Source: an uncultured Collinsella sp.
GTDB lineage: Bacteria; Actinomycetota; Coriobacteriia; Coriobacteriales; Coriobacteriaceae
Reading direction: 5' to 3'
DNA length: 12,625 bases
Assembly: GCA_900555765.1 (NCBI GenBank)
Contig: USMA01000010.1
Span: 1 to 12,625 of the forward strand
A program made the position numbers and the translations under genes. Of the stretch, positions 10,524 to 12,625 are shown one piece after another. Numbering within the stretch: position 1 is the stretch's first letter; every line of letters starts with the position of its first letter. Below the pieces are notes generated by a model, which saw only the letters and a list, made by a program, of their open reading frames with translations, ran no database searches and was not told the DNA's origin.

Positions 10524-11531
10524 ATGGATACCCCTGTTCTCATTTCGCATAAAACCGCATGGCTTGTCCATCATGCACCCCAGAATTTGGTTCAGTCTCT
10601 TGCGCGGCACGACTACCAGATAGGCGCACAAGGCATCTCCACCCAGCAACGTGTTGCGCGCATACGACAGGCCCTTACCGACTGCGGCATTCCGTCCGAT
10701 ATGCTTAAGACTATCGATATCGCGGTTGTATTCGAATTTGAGCGAATTCGTACCAAAGGCGTCGTTTGCCACATTCTTGGACAAAAACTTCCCTACGAGC
10801 ATATTAACGAGTTGACGCCCGGAATCTTCATCACCGACGAAGCCTTCACCTTCGTGCTTGCTGCCGAGTGGATGGATAGGATCGAATATCTCGAATATGG
10901 CTATGAAGTTTGCGGCGATTATCGCATGAGGCTCAATCCCGCCGACCCTTATACCGAGCAACCAGCCACCACCTCCAAGGATGAAATAACCGAACTGCTC
11001 GATCGGCACCCCGGCAAACCCGGTGCCACACGTGCACGGCTCGCGCTCAGGCACATCTACGATCACTCGGCCTCGCCTATGGAGACCGCTTCGGCAATCG
11101 CCCTCTCGCTCCCAACAAGCGAAGGCGGCGTTGGCATCCGAGGTATCGAACTCAACAAACCGCTCGAGACCCCTCAACGTCTCTGGCATTGCGCCAAAGC
11201 TCGAACAATCAAAATCGATGCGCTCGTGACCTATAAGCGCAGGGAGCTCGGTATCGAATATAAGGGCGGTTTTCACGATGAGCTCGAGCGCAAGGGAGCA
11301 GATGCGGAGCGAGAGGCCGTTCTTTCCCATATGGGATATCGAATCGTTACGCTCACTTCGGCTCAGTTCAGTAGTCAGCTCGCCTTTCACCGCGCCATGA
11401 ACAACATTCGCGAAGCACTCGGCATGCCTCGCTGTACCGACACCGGGTACCAGAGAAAACAAAACGAACTACGCAAGGCACATATCCGCAACTGGAAAGG
11501 CGTGCGAGACGAGGAGACACCTTCCGAATAG
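10524..11531 (+). CDS. PD-(D/E)XK nuclease-like accessory protein (AbiEi/DUF559-like)
   Basis: The 335-residue protein resembles a group of Coriobacteriia proteins that I recall as AbiEi-antitoxin-like with a C-terminal DUF559/Vsr-type nuclease domain; this is recall, not a search. The N-terminal region (about 1-135) includes CHILGQKLPYEHINELTPG and an acidic stretch ending YEVCGDY. The C-terminal region has SASPMETASAIALSLP (182-197), then KIDALV with D232, and GIEYKG with E245 and K247, which fit the D...ExK core of PD-(D/E)XK nucleases, followed by a basic helix and MGYRIVTLTSAQF (270-282). There is no signal peptide or membrane segment. ATG 10524 has GAGAGG at 10512-10517. No AbiEii-type nucleotidyltransferase partner is adjacent. 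The gene stands alone between inverted hairpin repeats and uses ATC/TAT/CAT and CGA codons more evenly than gyrA, which suggests recent gain. Confidence 0.7.
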   Translation: MDTPVLISHKTAWLVHHAPQNLVQSLARHDYQIGAQGISTQQRVARIRQALTDCGIPSDMLKTIDIAVVFEFERIRTKGVVCHILGQKLPYEHINELTPGIFITDEAFTFVLAAEWMDRIEYLEYGYEVCGDYRMRLNPADPYTEQPATTSKDEITELLDRHPGKPGATRARLALRHIYDHSASPMETASAIALSLPTSEGGVGIRGIELNKPLETPQRLWHCAKARTIKIDALVTYKRRELGIEYKGGFHDELERKGADAEREAVLSHMGYRIVTLTSAQFSSQLAFHRAMNNIREALGMPRCTDTGYQRKQNELRKAHIRNWKGVRDEETPSE

Positions 11532-11541
11532 TGCCACTCCC

Positions 11542-11618
11542 GTGAGCTCAATCCAAACGTGTACGTCAGCCTCCAAAGATGTCGAAAAATGTCGTTTTTG
11601 GAGGCTGACGTACACGTT
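11542..11618 (-). repeat. Right copy of the inverted cassette repeat
   Basis: This copy lies in the opposite orientation to 10351-10431 and starts 10 nt after the nuclease-like stop codon. Positions 11553-11577 and 11597-11621 are perfectly complementary over 25 nt, with a 19-nt loop, so its hairpin is longer and cleaner than that of the left copy. No T run follows it on the + strand (GGGGAAGC), so it is not a standard terminator. Confidence 0.9.
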
Positions 11619-11653
11619 TGGGGAAGCGCGGGATCGAGATATATTTCGATAAT

Positions 11654-11680
11654 AAAAAAGCTCCCATTCTTGGGAGCTTT
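11654..11680 (-). terminator. Terminator after tRNA-Ser(CGA)
   Basis: Read on the minus strand, AAAGCTCCCA and TGGGAGCTTT form a 10-bp stem around AGAA and end in six T residues (A run 11654-11659 on the + strand). It is 12 nt beyond the tRNA 3' end. Confidence 0.9.
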
Positions 11681-11691
11681 CTCAATCTAAA

Positions 11692-11782
11692 TGGCGGAGG
11701 AGGAGGGATTCGAACCCTCGTGACCTTATACAGGCCAAACGGTTTTCGAGACCGCCGCATTCAACCACTCTGCCACCCCTCC
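11692..11782 (-). tRNA. tRNA-Ser (anticodon CGA)
   Basis: A 91-nt class II tRNA with CCA encoded. The acceptor stem opens GGAGGGG and closes CTCCTCC with one G-T pair. The anticodon loop is CTCGAAA (anticodon CGA, reading TCG), followed by a long variable arm, then GGTTCGAATCC in the T arm. It is transcribed downstream of tRNA-Ser(GGA) but separated from it by a terminator. Confidence 0.96.
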
Positions 11783-11791
11783 GCGTGGGGT

Positions 11792-11821
11792 AAAAACAAA
11801 GCAGGCTCGAAGGCCTGCTTT
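11792..11821 (-). terminator. Terminator after tRNA-Ser(GGA)
   Basis: On the minus strand AAAGCAGGC pairs with GCCTGCTTT around a 6-nt loop, followed by G and five T residues (A run 11792-11796 on the + strand). It lies between the two tRNA-Ser genes, so the second one either depends on read-through or on a weak promoter in the short gap. Confidence 0.8.
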
Positions 11822-11830
11822 GGAATTAAC

Positions 11831-11921
11831 TGGCGGAGAGTCAGGGATTTGAACCCTGGAGACGCTTTTGACGCCTACACGATTTCCAATCGTGCTCCTT
11901 CGGCCACTCGGACAACTCTCC
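11831..11921 (-). tRNA. tRNA-Ser (anticodon GGA)
   Basis: A 91-nt class II tRNA with CCA encoded. The acceptor stem is GGAGAGT with ACTCTCC. The anticodon stem-loop is CACGA-TTGGAAA-TCGTG (anticodon GGA, reading TCC/TCT). A long variable arm and the T arm GGTTCAAATCC follow. It is the first gene of the minus-strand serine tRNA pair. Confidence 0.96.
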
Positions 11922-11937
11922 GTTAAATGCGACAGTC

Positions 11938-11965
11938 AGTATACACGAGGAATCGCAAAGTGCAA
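11938..11965 (-). promoter_or_regulatory. Promoter of the tRNA-Ser genes
   Basis: On the minus strand, TTGCAC (11960-11965) and TATACT (11938-11943) are 16 nt apart, with a TG just before the -10 box. The -10 ends 16 nt before the tRNA-Ser(GGA) 5' end. Confidence 0.75.
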
Positions 11966-12325
11966 ACAGAAAAGTTGGCATTTTTTAAAACGCTTGGCCG
12001 CGCTTGTCGTTGCAGTGGGGTTTGAGGTGCCAAAAAACGGCTTCCGACCAGCGTGGTTGATTAACTCAATTGTTCGAAAGGGGTATTCATAAGCGACTTG
12101 GCAATGAATTAAAAAATCTATGGGTGCTGCTGTGGACCACTGGTATGCATTTTGCGACCACAGCCTTGTGCCCGTTGACCTGCGGCTTGGCTCAGCTTGT
12201 CCCCGCGGCACCGTATCTTGTCCACAAATCCGTCAAGCTCTTGGTCGGCATTTGGTTGGAATGCGCATGAAACGTGGTGCGAGCATGGGCATATGTGGAG
12301 GTCATGAGGTTGTAGCTGCATATTC
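11966..12325. other. Gene-poor stretch upstream of rpsF
   Basis: About 360 nt with no convincing gene. An open frame at 12070-12270 would give a 66-residue Cys/Leu/His-rich peptide starting at TTG with no ribosome site; I do not call it. The visible signals are a perfect TTGTCCACA DnaA-box-like 9-mer at 12218-12226, a one-mismatch copy on the other strand at 12131-12139, a looser one at 12197-12205, and a short AT-rich patch at 12105-12120. Confidence 0.5.
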
Positions 12326-12354
12326 TTGCGGCCTGGGAGGTTGAAAGATATTAT
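12326..12354 (+). promoter_or_regulatory. Candidate promoter of rpsF
   Basis: TTGCGG (12326-12331) and TATTAT (12349-12354) are separated by exactly 17 nt. Transcription would begin near 12361, giving a leader of about 65 nt. Confidence 0.6.
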
Positions 12355-12370
12355 TACCAAGTCTTTTCCT

Positions 12371-12399
12371 GCTTCAGGCGCACCTTCACGACCTGAAGC
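12371..12399 (+). promoter_or_regulatory. rpsF leader hairpin, possible S6:S18 autoregulatory site
   Basis: GCTTCAGG (12371-12378) pairs perfectly with CCTGAAGC (12392-12399) around a 13-nt loop, within the leader and 27 nt before the start codon. In several bacteria the S6:S18 complex binds an rpsF leader hairpin to repress its own operon. The position fits, but I cannot confirm the conserved bulge of that motif here. Confidence 0.45.
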
Positions 12400-12425
12400 C
12401 ACATTTGCCCAGAGGAGGTGACAAT

Positions 12426-12625
12426 ATGAAGGCTTATGAACTGCTGTTCTTTGTTGACCCGTCGCTCGACCCCGAGACTCGTCTCGCTGTTATGAAGCGT
12501 ATCGATACCACGATCGCTGAGGGCGCTGGCAAGGTCGACTCCGTTGACGAGTGGGGCAAGCGCAAGCTCGCCTACGAGATCAACGACCTCACCGCTGGTG
12601 ACTACACCCTCATCAACTTCCACGC
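12426..12625 (+). CDS. rpsF: 30S ribosomal protein S6, 5' part (runs off window)
   Basis: S6 is a component of the 30S platform and binds S18 and 16S rRNA. The first 66 codons are present and open to the end of the window; the family is usually 95-100 residues, so about two thirds is visible. The characteristic S6 pattern is clear: MKAYELLFFVDPSLD, then a helix (ETRLAVMKRIDTTIAE), GKVDSVDEWGKRKLAYEIND and GDYTLINFHA. ATG 12426 has AGGAGGTG at 12413-12420, a very strong ribosome site. The usual following genes are ssb and rpsR, outside this window. Confidence 0.97.
   Translation, partial: MKAYELLFFVDPSLDPETRLAVMKRIDTTIAEGAGKVDSVDEWGKRKLAYEINDLTAGDYTLINFH

Noticed and set aside
11553..11621. 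Right repeat hairpin as the terminator of the nuclease-like gene
   Set aside because: The stem is strong but no T run follows on the + strand, and the same element also stands upstream of the gene, so termination alone does not explain it.
10351..11621. Insertion sequence or CRISPR interpretation of the repeats
   Set aside because: There is no transposase frame between the repeats, and only two copies, in opposite orientation, so it is neither a complete insertion sequence nor a CRISPR array.
12070..12270. 66-residue open frame upstream of rpsF
   Set aside because: It starts at TTG, has no ribosome site, and its composition (many Leu, Cys, His, Trp) does not resemble coding sequence of this genome.

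Overview
The window reads as a chromosomal segment of a high-GC gut actinobacterium of the class Coriobacteriia, most likely Collinsella or a close relative. This rests on the gene set and order, the strongly C/G-ending codons (Arg CGC, Gly GGC, Asn AAC), the gyrB-gyrA pair near rpsF (typical of the origin-proximal region) and a nuclease-like protein of a kind I recall as expanded in Coriobacteriia. The genus is inference; no database was consulted.

Layout. (1) 1-4283: the 3' part of gyrB, then gyrA 11 nt downstream; together they make DNA gyrase. (2) 4284-4702: gyrA terminator, an unusual near-complete palindrome of about 182 bp, then a promoter, tRNA-Ile(GAT) and its terminator. (3) 4817-6187: an apparent three-gene operon of a bifunctional-nuclease (BFN/DUF151) family protein, a small two-helix membrane protein and an acidic protein I do not recognise. 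(4) 6305-8143: the ribosome-associated GTPase TypA/BipA, closed by a strong terminator. (5) 8273-10215, minus strand: a secreted/membrane protein with a bactofilin-like repeat domain and a membrane tail, preceded by a TRIC/UPF0126 cation-channel family protein. (6) 10351-11618: an accessory cassette in which a single PD-(D/E)XK nuclease-like gene lies between two inverted copies of a hairpin-forming repeat of about 80 bp. (7) 11654-11965, minus strand: tRNA-Ser(GGA) and tRNA-Ser(CGA), each followed by its own terminator, with a good promoter. (8) 11966-12625: a gene-poor stretch with one perfect DnaA-box-like 9-mer, then the promoter, leader hairpin and start of rpsF (ribosomal protein S6), which runs off the window.

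Most of the window is housekeeping: DNA topology, translation (two kinds of tRNA, S6, TypA) and envelope proteins. The points worth a second look are the abrupt change in codon use inside gyrB near position 470, which means either cross-lineage recombination or a chimeric assembly; the long palindrome between gyrA and tRNA-Ile; the nuclease-like gene bracketed by mirror-image hairpin repeats with paired substitutions in their stems; and the acidic extensions at both ends of GyrA.
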